64,000 bases of DNA from Maribacter zhoushanensis (GCF_029350975.1 NZ_JARKMR010000001.1:620001-684000); one strand, 5' to 3'. Counted from the stretch's first letter, positions 18,094 through 27,660 are shown. Translations and numbers: made by a program. The notes: a model not told the origin generated them from the sequence alone.

Positions 18094-18999
18094 TTATTTT
18101 GCTAAGGATTTAGAAAGAACTGTAGCATTTGCTGATGTATTAGTGTAATTGTCTGCAGCCATATATCTTAAATAGTAATCTAAACCACTATCCTTTGTGG
18201 TATTATGCCATAAATGAAAACCAGCGGTTTTGAACAGGATTTCATAATTATGCGAAAATGAGCGCTCATATCCGTAGGGTTGGGATGCTTTGTTCGTCTT
18301 TAAATTATGATGTATTCCGTTTGGTTCAATAGCAACAAATGTTGTTTTACCAAGAACATTTATATGATGTAGAAATTCTTGAAGTTTAGGTTGTGTAAAA
18401 TACTCTAAAACACCTCTAGAGGTTACAAATATCATGTTTTCTGTTGCGTAGGTTTTCGTCCATTCAAAACCATCAGAGGCTATAAATTCTAATTTTTTGT
18501 TGGATGCAAATGTATTTTTGTTCTTCATTACTTGTTGTTGGCTTAAATCTATTCCAACAAATCTTTTAATGTCAGGAAATTTGGAACTTAAATAGTTCAA
18601 GACTTTTCCATTGCCACATCCTATTTCTACTATGGTATGAAAATTATGTTTTTCCATAGACAGTTTCAGCTCTAATAAATCGAACAGAAAAGTGCATTCT
18701 GGTAAAAATGATGTCTCAAAAGAATCATCGGTTTCAGAAAAATATTTGACACCTTGTTTTTTCCAGTATGCTTCATGAAATTTTGAAAGCTGATTATAAT
18801 TTTGTTCTTTTTCAGCTTTCTTCAAAAGCGATTTTCTCATAAAAAGATCAATAAAACCAATCGATTTTTTATCGATAATGGTCATGCCATTGACTGCCAT
18901 TTTTTTTGATTTCTTAGGCAGTAAGACCAAGAGAAAATTACCAATAAGAATTACAATTTTATTTTTCATTTTAAGGCATAAAAAGTAATCGACGTACAA
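18094..18999 (-). CDS. Class I SAM-dependent methyltransferase
   Basis: A 301-residue protein with a methyltransferase core. Motif I is VEIGCGNGKVL near 124-134, an acidic end of strand 2 is FVGIDLSQQQ near 147-156, and LEFIASDGFEW lies near 170-180. The N-terminus has one hydrophobic stretch (IVILIGNFLLVLLPKK), suggesting membrane contact; a start at the second Met (18969) is also possible. Its stop is only 2 bases from the NRPS stop, on the opposite strand, so it lies between the two synthetase genes but is not in their operon. It may methylate the NRPS-PKS product or a polysaccharide sugar. The substrate is unknown. Confidence 0.75.
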   Translation of the reverse strand: MYVDYFLCLKMKNKIVILIGNFLLVLLPKKSKKMAVNGMTIIDKKSIGFIDLFMRKSLLKKAEKEQNYNQLSKFHEAYWKKQGVKYFSETDDSFETSFLPECTFLFDLLELKLSMEKHNFHTIVEIGCGNGKVLNYLSSKFPDIKRFVGIDLSQQQVMKNKNTFASNKKLEFIASDGFEWTKTYATENMIFVTSRGVLEYFTQPKLQEFLHHINVLGKTTFVAIEPNGIHHNLKTNKASQPYGYERSFSHNYEILFKTAGFHLWHNTTKDSGLDYYLRYMAADNYTNTSANATVLSKSLAK

Positions 19000-19050
19000 T
19001 ATTAGATAATAAGTCGGTTACTTTTTAAAAAACTTTCTGATGAACGCTAT

Positions 19051-19079
19051 TATTTCTTCGGCCAATGGCCGAAGAAATA
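19051..19079. promoter_or_regulatory. 29-base palindrome between divergent genes
   Basis: TATTTCTTCGGCCA at 19051-19064 and its exact reverse complement at 19066-19079 are separated by a single A. The GC-rich core CGGCCA-A-TGGCCG stands out in an AT-rich region. It lies 52 bases upstream of the methyltransferase start and about 420 bases before the megasynthase start. With almost no loop it is better suited as a protein-binding operator or a cruciform than as a terminator. Confidence 0.5.
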
Positions 19080-19318
19080 TGTTGATGAACTTCAGATATC
19101 TGCTCTTATAGTTTGTTCTTATTTCAGTTTCGAAGAACGTTATTTTTTTCTCGATGAAATTTTAGCCAAGCAAAAAAAAATAACTGTCATAATTACATTA
19201 ATATTGAATTGTATATAATTGAAAATCAATACATTAAATTTTTATATGTTTGTAAAAATAGGTTTGGTTGTCAATGCTAAAAGGTGAATTGTTTTTAATA
19301 TTCTGTAATTTTACTTTA

Positions 19319-19351
19319 TTGTTTATTTACATTATTTGTTCGGTAATTTTG
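19319..19351 (+). promoter_or_regulatory. Candidate promoter for the NRPS-PKS gene
   Basis: TTG at 19319-19321 and TAATTTTG at 19344-19351 match the Bacteroidota -33 (TTG) and -7 (TAnnTTTG) elements, with a 22-base spacer. A start near 19357 would give a leader of roughly 140 bases before the ATG at 19500. Confidence 0.35.
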
Positions 19352-19499
19352 ATTAAGATGTACTCAGGAAACAATGTCGAATTAAAATTTTTATTTGATT
19401 ATTAAGTTATCCATATAGCGTTTCAAGAATGTCAATTTGTCTTTTTGACAAATGTGTAAATACCAACCCCACAAGTCTGTACCTAATTATTATTTAATA

Positions 19500-22400
19500 A
19501 TGAAAGCCAATAAAGGAAATACAATAAAAGATGCTACCGCAACATACTGGAAGAATATTTTATTAGATGATATAAAATTATTAGACCTGCCAAGTAGAAA
19601 GCTTACCGTAAAAGAAAATATTGGGCAAGGTTCTTTGTTGCGTACTTATTTTTCTGCTGCTGTAACTAGTAATGTAAAAGCATACACAGCCACTAATAGC
19701 TTTGAGTCTTTATTTGTTTCTGCATTAAGTGTTCTGTTACAACGATACACCAACCAATTAGATATTTCGTTTGGCTTAACTATAGATGATAATACGTTAT
19801 CCCTATTTAGAAATACAGTTGATTCTACCGTAGATTTTAATACGTTAAATAATCAAACAAAAAGCATACTTCAATTAAACAAAGCAAATCCATATCCGAC
19901 GGATAAATTTGTTGAAGATTTTAACCTTGCAAATGAGAATGGTGAAAACGCACTTTTAGATTTTGTAGTTTCCATAAACTCTTCTAAAAATGAAGCGTCT
20001 ATTTCAAATGAAGATAACGTTACAGATGCTATTGAATTTATAAGAACGGTTAATTCTTTGTCAAATATAAAGGTGTTATTGGACCTTTCTAATAAGCATA
20101 TAAAATTAGAAGTAGTTTTTAATGAAAATGTTTTTGAAAAAGATGTAATAGAGCAGTTCATGGTGCACTTTAAGACTTTAGTGCCGCGATTAATTGAACA
20201 ACCATCTGTAGCTATAGGTAGTGTTAATGTTCTTTTAGATAAGGAACAATCTAGAATTTTAAACGATTTCAACTCACCGTATGTAGATTACCCTAGAGAA
20301 AAAACTATTGTTGATCTATTAAATGAACAAGCAGAAAAGACACCGAATAGAATTGCTGTAGTTTATGAAGATAGAAGTCTAACTTATAGCGAACTTCATA
20401 AACTATCCAACCAATTTGCAGATTATTTAATTAAGAAAAAAGGAGCTGTTAAAGGTAATTTGGCTTGCTTGATATTAGATCGTAGCGAATGGCTTATTAT
20501 CAGTATGGTCGGCATTATGAAGGCTGGTGCTATATATGTACCTGTTGATCCTAATTATCCTGATAAGCGAAAAGAATATATAAAAGAAGATAGTAATTGC
20601 GATTTTACGGTTGATGCAAACGCTATTGAAGAGTTTAATTCTACAATAGACAATTATTCTACTGAAGAAATCACAAGTGTTGATTTAAGTCCTAACGATT
20701 TAATTTATATCATTTACACCTCTGGTACAACGGGTAAACCCAAAGGGGTAATGTTAGAGCATACAAATATTGTTAGTTTGTTCATGCATGACAATCAGTT
20801 GTTTGATTTCAATGAAACTGATGTTTGGACGATGTTCCATTCTTACTGTTTTGATTTCTCGGTTTGGGAAATGTATGGAGCGCTGCTGTTCGGTGGAAAA
20901 TTAATTATTCCTTCTAGTTCGGTCATAAAGGATCCTTATGAATTTATGTCCTTAGTTATTAAAGAGAAAATTACTGTTTTAAGTCAAACACCATCTTCTT
21001 TCTTGAACATTATGGGTAGCTTGCCAGAAGGTAATGTCGATTTAAAATTAAGATATGTCATTTTTGGTGGCGAGTCTTTATTTCCTAAATATTTAAAGAA
21101 ATGGCACGAACGGTTTCCGGCGATACAATTTGTAAATGGATATGGTATTACAGAGACTACCGTTTTTGTAACCTTTAAAATGATAGATGATGAGGATATA
21201 AGAACCAATGTTTCTAATATTGGTAATTGTATATCCACATTATCTGCTTTTGTTGTAAACGGTCAAGATCAATTGCAGCCTACAGGTGTAATTGGAGAAT
21301 TATGTGTTTCTGGCTACGGTCTTGCACGTGGTTATTTAGACAGACCAGAACTTAGCAAACAAAAGTTTGCCGAAAATCCTTTTTTAGCGGACGAGAAAAT
21401 GTATCGTTCAGGAGATTTAGTTCGGTTGTTACCAGATGGTAATTTTGAATTCGTTGGTAGAATAGACCATCAAGTAAAAATTAGGGGCCACCGCGTAGAA
21501 CTTGGCGAGATTGAATCTACCTTAAATGAGATTTCAGGTGTAAACAGGGCTGTTGTATTAGCGAATACAAATAAGGATGGTGAAACTAGGTTGGTGGCTT
21601 ATTTGCAGGCCAATGGAGAGAAACCATCTGTAGGTACTTTAAAATTAGCTCTTGAGGAGAAATTGCCTGTATTTATGGTGCCTGCTTTTTTTATGTGGGT
21701 AGATGAGTTTCCTACCAATGCCAATGATAAAATTGATAAAAGTAAATTACCTGAGCCTTCTTATGAAAGATCTAGTTCAGATGTAATTTTCAGAAAACCA
21801 CGTACCAAAGTAGAAAAAAATATTGCTGCTATTTGGGAAAAGGAATTAAGCATTTCGGGTATTGGTTTGGATGATAACTTTTTTGAAATGGGTGGTACAT
21901 CACTTATGGCGCAAAAAGTTGCCAATGCCATGATGAAAACCACGGGTATTCGTATACCTGTAACCAAGTTATATCAATATACGACTATAGCATCCCTTTC
22001 TTTATTTCTTGATGGAAATAAGAAGAAGGCACCACTGGAATTTAAATACAAGAAAAAAGATACAAATTCATCTAAAGATGTAGCAATTATTGCTATGTCA
22101 GGTAGATTTCCAGGAGCTAATAATATCGATGAGTTTTGGGATGTTTTAAAGAATGGAAAAGAAACAATTTCATTTTTTACACCAGAAGAATTAGACCAGA
22201 GTATTCCTGAAGCAACACGAAAAGATTCTTTATATGTTGCCGCAAGAGGTATTGTACCGATAGCAAAAACATTTGACGCACGTTTTTTTGGACTTACTCC
22301 CAAATTTGCGGAAGCTATGGATCCCCAGCAACGTCTATTTTTGGAATTGGCTTGGGAAGTACTTGAAGAATCCGGGCACTTACCTGAGCATTACAATGGT

Positions 22401-25400
22401 CGAGTAGGTGTTTATGCCGGTACAGGTACAAATACCTATTATAAAAAGAATGTATTGCCTAATAGTGAAGTTGTTGAAACTATAGGTCAATTGCAGTTGG
22501 ATACCGCAAATGAAAAAGATTATATAGCATCAAGAACTGCATATCAGTTAGATTTAAAAGGTCCGGCGGTAAGTGTGCATTCAGCTTGTTCTACATCGTT
22601 ATTGGCAATTGCCGAGGCAGTAGAGGCTATACGTAACGGACAATGTGAAATTGCTGTTGCGGGTGGATCTAGTATTACTGCACCAATGAACAGTGGTCAC
22701 TTGTATCAAGAAGGGTCTATGCTAAGTACAGATGGTCATTGTAGACCTTTTGATGCTCAAGCAAAAGGTACCGTTTTTAGCGATGGGGCAGGGGCTATTA
22801 TATTGAAAGATTTAGATGAAGCCAAAAAAGATGGCGATATCATTTATGGCGTTGTAAAAGGTGTTGGTATTAATAATGATGGTGGTCATAAAGGTAGCTT
22901 TACGGCACCTAGTGCAGAGGGTCAAGCGAACGCTATTGCAGCGGCTATTGATGATGCCAATATTTCACCAGATACCATTAGTTATATTGAAACACACGGT
23001 ACGGCAACTCCTTTGGGTGATCCTATTGAGATAGACGGATTAAACCTTGCTTTTGGAGAACAAGAGAAACGAAACTTCTGCGGAATTGGTTCTGTGAAAA
23101 GTAATATGGGGCATTTGACCGCGGCTGCAGGTGTAACCGGATTGATAAAAACCATTTTAGCATTTAACCATAAAGTTATACCACCTTCTTTAGGTTTCGA
23201 TAAACCTAATCCTGAAATAGACTTTGAAAACAGTCCGTTTTATGTCAATAATACATTGGCTGATTGGGATGTAGAGGGAGTTAGAAGAGCAGGTGTAAGT
23301 TCGTTCGGTGTAGGTGGAACAAACGTGCATGTGGTAGTTGAGGAGTATGAAATGGAGCAAAAGACTCCGAAATTTCAACGTCCATTGCAGCTCTTGCCAA
23401 TTTCAGCAAAAACAGATACCAGTTTAGCGGGATTCGAAACTGCACTTAAAAAACATATGGATACTAAGCCAGAATTAAACTTGGCAGATGTTGCATATAC
23501 TTTAAGTACCACGAAAGCTAGTTTCAATAATCGCAGATTTATTTTAGCCGATGATACAAAAGTAGCTACTGATGTTTTATTGGATAATGATATAAAGGCA
23601 ACACAATCTTCAGTTGTGAAAATTGTGCCGAGTGAAATCGCATTTCTACTTCCAGGTCAAGGTTCCCAATATTTAAACATGGGTAAAGACCTATATGATG
23701 GGGAAAGCGCTTTTCGGGAAGCTGTAGATATATGTGCCGATTTATTGTTAGATACAATAAAGGTAGATATACGAGAAATTATTTTTCAGGATGCAAGTTC
23801 TGAGGATGCAGAAAATAAGTTGAAAGATACCCGTTATACACAACCTGCATTATTTACTATAGAATATGCACTATCACAACTATGGATGAGCTGGGGAATA
23901 CACCCAACAGTGTTATGCGGACATAGTCTTGGTGAATTCGTAGGTGCTCATTTAGCTGGGGTTTTCAGTTTAGAAGATGCCTTGAAATTGGTTTCAATTC
24001 GAGGTATTTTGGTAAGCGGACTTCCAAAAGGCAGTATGCTTACGGTAAGAATAGATCAAGAATCGCTTGAGCAGATACTTCCAGAAACACTATCAGTTGC
24101 AGCGGTAAATTCTGCAAAGCTTTGTGTAGTATCTGGTGAAGATGATGAGATTACAAAATTTAGTGAACTTCTAAAAACACAAGGTTTACCGTACCGTTTA
24201 ATAGCAACCAGTCATGCTTTTCATTCTTCTATGATGAACCCAATTTTAGAGGAATTTGGTGAACTGGTAAAGAATATCAATTTAAATATTCCGCAAATAC
24301 CAATAATATCTACCGTTACAGGTACTTGGCTTACTAATGAAGAAGCCGTAAATCCTGTTTACTGGACAAACCATTTGCGAGATACCGTACTATTTTCAGA
24401 TGCTATGGATACCATAGTGAAGTTAGAAGATGTGGTATTGTTAGAAGTGGGTCCTGGTAATACGCTTACAACTCTAAGTCGCCAGAATAAAGGCGCAAAA
24501 CATATAAAATCTTTAGCTTCTTTACCTGTCCCTAAAAAAGATGAAAATGCTTATCAAGGGGTATTAACAGCTTTAGGTCAATTATGGCTAACTGGTCTTA
24601 CCATAGATTGGAATGCCTTATACAACAACCAAGAAAGACAAAAACTTAGATTACCAACCTATGTTTTTGACCGTAAACCATGCTGGATCGACCCTTTGGT
24701 TTCTATCGCAAAAGAAAGAACCCATTTAAATGCCGATCAGCCCATAACTAGAATAATAGAAAAACCAAAAAGTGCCGCACCAATGAGAAACGTGTCTATT
24801 TTAAATAAGATTTCTGAACTAATTTCAAATTCATACGGAATTGATCTTGAAATTACCGACAAAGACAGTAGCTTTTTAGAATTAGGATTAGATTCTTTAA
24901 TTCTAACTCAAATGGCGATTACGTGTAAAAAGGAATTTAAAATTCCTATTACATTTAGACAACTAAATGAAGATATTAATACTCCAGAGCTTCTGGCAAA
25001 TTACTTAGATAAGAATTTACCCTCAGATGTAATGGCGCCACAGCCAGTTGCAGAAGCAGCTCCACAGCCAGTTGCCGCTGTTAATTATGTGCAACAAGCT
25101 GTTCCTGGTACTCCAAATACTTCGGCTACCAACCAAACGGCTATAGGCTTAATAGGTGAGCAGCTTAACTTATTGAGTCGACAACTACAGTTGTTACAAG
25201 GTAATACTGCAGCTGCAGCTCCACAGCCAGTTGCTGTTCCAAAGCCTGTGCCAGCAAAAGTGGTGAACGGAGCCTCAAGTTTAGATGCTCGTACAGAACA
25301 AGAAAAACTTGAGCATAAAAAACCATTTGGAGCTTCTCCTAGAATTGAAAAAAAATCAACAGAATTAGATCAAGTCCAAACGCAATATTTAAAAGAACTT

Positions 25401-26879
25401 ACTGAAAAGTATAATTCCAAAACTATTGGTAGTAAAAATTATGCTCAAGACAATAGAGCTAAAATGGCTGATCCAAGAGTAGTTTCTGGTTTTAAGCCAT
25501 TGACCAAAGAATTAGTTTATCCTGTTGTAATTGGTAAATCTTCAGGTAACCGCTTGTGGGATGTGGATGGTAATGAATATATAGACGCGTTGAACGGATT
25601 TGGTTCTTGCTTCTTTGGATATCAGCCAGATTTCATAAAAAAGGCAATGCACGAACAAGTTGACCTTGGGTATGAAGTAGGTCCTCAACATCCTTTAGCA
25701 GGTGAGGTGTGTGAACTTTTATGTGAATTTACGGGTCATGATAGAGCGGCATTATGTAATACTGGTTCAGAAGCAGTACTTGGTGCTATGCGTATTGCGC
25801 GTACTGTAACAGGGCGTTCTCTTATTGTTGCATTTACCGGTGCTTACCATGGTATTAATGATGAAGGTATTGTTAGAGGTTCTCAGAAAAAGAAAACTTT
25901 TCCGGCGGCAGCTGGTATTTTGCCAGAAGCAGTTCAGAATATGCTGATTCTTGATTATGGTACCGAAGAAAGTTTACAAATCATAAAAGATAGAGCACAT
26001 GAAATTGCTGGGGTCCTTATTGAACCTGTTCAAAGTCGTAGACCAGAATTTCAACCCGTAGAATTTATTAAGAATGTAAGAGAGGTAACTACTGCTGAAG
26101 AAATTCCTTTTATTTTCGATGAGGTGATTACCGGCTTTAGAATGCACCCAGGTGGAGCTCAGGCATTGTTTGATGTAAAAGCAGATTTAGCTACCTATGG
26201 TAAAGTAATGGGTGGCGGAGTATCCATTGGTGCCATAGTAGGTAAAAAAGAGTATATGGATGCGCTTGATGGCGGATTTTGGCAATATGGAGATGACTCG
26301 TATCCTGAGGTTGGTGTTACTTATTTTGCAGGTACTTTTGTACGTCATCCATTGGCATTGGCTTCTTCAAAGGCAGCTTTACTTCATATGAAAGAGCAAG
26401 GTCCAAGTTTACAGGCAAATGTATCTGCTATGACAGAACGTATGGCTAAAAGCTTGAATGCTACTTTTACAAAAGACGGACTCCCAATTGAAATTACTTA
26501 TTTTGGTTCGTTATGGAGGTTGAAATTCAAAAAAGACATTCCGTATTCAGAATTACTGTTTGTTAGCATGCGTGAAAAAGGTATTCATATTTGGGACGGT
26601 TTCCCATGTTTCTTGACCACTGCATATACTAGCGATGATGTAGATTTCTTAATGAAAACCTTGTTGGCTTCAATAGATGAATTAGTGGCTGTAGGTATAC
26701 TTTCTAAAGAGGGTTTAAATGGTAATCATGTTGCTAGTTCGCAATCGTCTTTTGAAAAACTGAATACACCACCTGTTCCAGGAGCGCGTTTAGGTAGAGA
26801 TGAAAAAGGACAGCCAGCTTGGTATGTAGCAGATGCTAGTCAAGAAAGTGGTTATTTGAAGATTGATATATCAATTTAA
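19500..26879 (+). CDS. Hybrid NRPS-PKS megasynthase with aminotransferase domain
   Basis: A 2459-residue protein with the order partial C, A, PCP, KS, AT, ACP, AMT. The first 260 residues keep only the second half of a condensation domain, with no HHxxxDG. The A domain (268-755) has YTSGTTGKPKG near 405 and GYGITETT near 545; eye-aligned specificity residues are about D-F-W-S-I-G-G-V-F. The PCP serine is at 801. KS catalytic residues are Cys1030, His1166 and His1205. The AT (1380-1674) has GHSLG with Ser1476 and HAFH at 1572-1575, which favours malonyl-CoA. The ACP serine is at 1799. After an APQPVA linker comes a class III aminotransferase (1985-2410) with PLP lysine Lys2235 and Asp2207. There is no KR, DH or ER, so the beta-keto group stays available for transamination. 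The C-terminal PPVPGARLGRDEKGQPAW tail normally leads into a C domain, here probably on the 14129 protein. Confidence 0.93.
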   Translation: MKANKGNTIKDATATYWKNILLDDIKLLDLPSRKLTVKENIGQGSLLRTYFSAAVTSNVKAYTATNSFESLFVSALSVLLQRYTNQLDISFGLTIDDNTLSLFRNTVDSTVDFNTLNNQTKSILQLNKANPYPTDKFVEDFNLANENGENALLDFVVSINSSKNEASISNEDNVTDAIEFIRTVNSLSNIKVLLDLSNKHIKLEVVFNENVFEKDVIEQFMVHFKTLVPRLIEQPSVAIGSVNVLLDKEQSRILNDFNSPYVDYPREKTIVDLLNEQAEKTPNRIAVVYEDRSLTYSELHKLSNQFADYLIKKKGAVKGNLACLILDRSEWLIISMVGIMKAGAIYVPVDPNYPDKRKEYIKEDSNCDFTVDANAIEEFNSTIDNYSTEEITSVDLSPNDLIYIIYTSGTTGKPKGVMLEHTNIVSLFMHDNQLFDFNETDVWTMFHSYCFDFSVWEMYGALLFGGKLIIPSSSVIKDPYEFMSLVIKEKITVLSQTPSSFLNIMGSLPEGNVDLKLRYVIFGGESLFPKYLKKWHERFPAIQFVNGYGITETTVFVTFKMIDDEDIRTNVSNIGNCISTLSAFVVNGQDQLQPTGVIGELCVSGYGLARGYLDRPELSKQKFAENPFLADEKMYRSGDLVRLLPDGNFEFVGRIDHQVKIRGHRVELGEIESTLNEISGVNRAVVLANTNKDGETRLVAYLQANGEKPSVGTLKLALEEKLPVFMVPAFFMWVDEFPTNANDKIDKSKLPEPSYERSSSDVIFRKPRTKVEKNIAAIWEKELSISGIGLDDNFFEMGGTSLMAQKVANAMMKTTGIRIPVTKLYQYTTIASLSLFLDGNKKKAPLEFKYKKKDTNSSKDVAIIAMSGRFPGANNIDEFWDVLKNGKETISFFTPEELDQSIPEATRKDSLYVAARGIVPIAKTFDARFFGLTPKFAEAMDPQQRLFLELAWEVLEESGHLPEHYNGRVGVYAGTGTNTYYKKNVLPNSEVVETIGQLQLDTANEKDYIASRTAYQLDLKGPAVSVHSACSTSLLAIAEAVEAIRNGQCEIAVAGGSSITAPMNSGHLYQEGSMLSTDGHCRPFDAQAKGTVFSDGAGAIILKDLDEAKKDGDIIYGVVKGVGINNDGGHKGSFTAPSAEGQANAIAAAIDDANISPDTISYIETHGTATPLGDPIEIDGLNLAFGEQEKRNFCGIGSVKSNMGHLTAAAGVTGLIKTILAFNHKVIPPSLGFDKPNPEIDFENSPFYVNNTLADWDVEGVRRAGVSSFGVGGTNVHVVVEEYEMEQKTPKFQRPLQLLPISAKTDTSLAGFETALKKHMDTKPELNLADVAYTLSTTKASFNNRRFILADDTKVATDVLLDNDIKATQSSVVKIVPSEIAFLLPGQGSQYLNMGKDLYDGESAFREAVDICADLLLDTIKVDIREIIFQDASSEDAENKLKDTRYTQPALFTIEYALSQLWMSWGIHPTVLCGHSLGEFVGAHLAGVFSLEDALKLVSIRGILVSGLPKGSMLTVRIDQESLEQILPETLSVAAVNSAKLCVVSGEDDEITKFSELLKTQGLPYRLIATSHAFHSSMMNPILEEFGELVKNINLNIPQIPIISTVTGTWLTNEEAVNPVYWTNHLRDTVLFSDAMDTIVKLEDVVLLEVGPGNTLTTLSRQNKGAKHIKSLASLPVPKKDENAYQGVLTALGQLWLTGLTIDWNALYNNQERQKLRLPTYVFDRKPCWIDPLVSIAKERTHLNADQPITRIIEKPKSAAPMRNVSILNKISELISNSYGIDLEITDKDSSFLELGLDSLILTQMAITCKKEFKIPITFRQLNEDINTPELLANYLDKNLPSDVMAPQPVAEAAPQPVAAVNYVQQAVPGTPNTSATNQTAIGLIGEQLNLLSRQLQLLQGNTAAAAPQPVAVPKPVPAKVVNGASSLDARTEQEKLEHKKPFGASPRIEKKSTELDQVQTQYLKELTEKYNSKTIGSKNYAQDNRAKMADPRVVSGFKPLTKELVYPVVIGKSSGNRLWDVDGNEYIDALNGFGSCFFGYQPDFIKKAMHEQVDLGYEVGPQHPLAGEVCELLCEFTGHDRAALCNTGSEAVLGAMRIARTVTGRSLIVAFTGAYHGINDEGIVRGSQKKKTFPAAAGILPEAVQNMLILDYGTEESLQIIKDRAHEIAGVLIEPVQSRRPEFQPVEFIKNVREVTTAEEIPFIFDEVITGFRMHPGGAQALFDVKADLATYGKVMGGGVSIGAIVGKKEYMDALDGGFWQYGDDSYPEVGVTYFAGTFVRHPLALASSKAALLHMKEQGPSLQANVSAMTERMAKSLNATFTKDGLPIEITYFGSLWRLKFKKDIPYSELLFVSMREKGIHIWDGFPCFLTTAYTSDDVDFLMKTLLASIDELVAVGILSKEGLNGNHVASSQSSFEKLNTPPVPGARLGRDEKGQPAWYVADASQESGYLKIDISI
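25038..25234 (+). repeat. Threefold CCACAGCCAGTTGC repeat in the ACP-AMT linker
   Basis: The same 14 bases occur at 25038-25051, 25062-25075 and 25221-25234, each coding for PQPVA after alanine. They flank a glutamine/leucine-rich helix (IGEQLNLLSRQLQLLQG). This is a flexible interdomain linker between the acyl carrier protein and the aminotransferase. Confidence 0.85.
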
Positions 26880-27572
26880 ATGACACATGTATTGTTTACT
26901 TATTTAACAGATGAAGGCAACGATGCTTTTTTTGCTGAGGCAAAGCATCGTTTCTCAACGGAGTTTGTAAACAAATTTTCTAAATATAAACGTTGGCAAG
27001 ATGCAAAATCTACTATACTTGGTAGGTTGCTATTAGCTTACGGATTACAGAATTTGTATCAAGTAGATATAAATAACCTCAAGATGAGTTTATCAAAGGA
27101 CAAAAAGCCCTTTTTAGAAAATTCGTCTATTCAATTCAACATTTCACACTCCAATGATGTAATTGTTTGCGCAATTACATCGGTGGGTGAAATTGGTGTT
27201 GATATTGAGAAAATCAACGATATTACTATTGAAGATTTTAAAGATCAATTCTCTCGGTCAGAATACGAAGCAATCATAGGTTCGTCAAATGTTCTAAAGC
27301 AGTTTTATAGATTTTGGACTCAAAAAGAGGCAATTGTTAAGGCAAATGGTTCTGGTTTGCATATACCCTTGAATTCATTTGAAATAAATAACCATCAGGC
27401 AGCAATTGGTGATCAATGTTATTTTTTGAAGGAAATATCTCTCAACCCCAAGTATATATGCAATGTAGCTACTCAAAATATAATATCCGATAGCGTAATT
27501 ACGTTAACAAATCTTAATACGGAATTGATTACAGATTTTGGGTCATGTAATAACTTTAAATCTTTTTGCTAA
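26880..27572 (+). CDS. 4'-phosphopantetheinyl transferase, Sfp type
   Basis: A 230-residue enzyme that moves phosphopantetheine from CoA to the serine of carrier domains, here most likely the PCP and ACP domains of the two synthetases. Family motifs are visible: FNISHSNDVIVCAI near 81-94, the magnesium-binding IGVDIEKIND near 103-112, and FWTQKEAIVKANGSGL near 142-157. Its ATG begins at the base directly after the megasynthase stop codon, so translation is probably coupled. Such pairing supports a working, dedicated pathway. A terminator hairpin follows at 27636. Confidence 0.93.
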   Translation: MTHVLFTYLTDEGNDAFFAEAKHRFSTEFVNKFSKYKRWQDAKSTILGRLLLAYGLQNLYQVDINNLKMSLSKDKKPFLENSSIQFNISHSNDVIVCAITSVGEIGVDIEKINDITIEDFKDQFSRSEYEAIIGSSNVLKQFYRFWTQKEAIVKANGSGLHIPLNSFEINNHQAAIGDQCYFLKEISLNPKYICNVATQNIISDSVITLTNLNTELITDFGSCNNFKSFC

Positions 27573-27635
27573 TAGCGGTGTATGCCTTGTGTGGCCGTTA
27601 AAGTGTTCTCTTCCCAATTTAATCTACGTACTTGG

Positions 27636-27660
27636 GCGGTTATAAATACCGCTTTTCTTT
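27636..27660 (+). terminator. Intrinsic terminator after the PPTase gene
   Basis: GCGGT at 27636-27640 pairs with ACCGC at 27648-27652 across a 7-base loop and is followed by TTTTCTTT. It lies 63 bases after the PPTase stop and separates the synthetase operon from the polysaccharide export genes. Confidence 0.6.

Larger units (their letters stand above)
19000..19499. other. Divergent intergenic region before the NRPS-PKS gene
   Basis: About 450-500 bases between the methyltransferase (leftward) and the megasynthase (rightward). It holds the 29-base palindrome at 19051-19079 and a candidate promoter at 19319-19351. An ATG at 19452 is in frame with the megasynthase and would add 16 residues, but I prefer 19500. 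No other gene is supported. Confidence 0.4.

Noticed and set aside
19051-19079. Intrinsic terminator for the methyltransferase or megasynthase
   Set aside because: It lies upstream of both genes, has almost no loop and no T-run.
19452-19499. Upstream ATG for the megasynthase
   Set aside because: It is possible, but the 16 added residues match nothing and the ATG at 19500 starts just before the first recognisable condensation segment.
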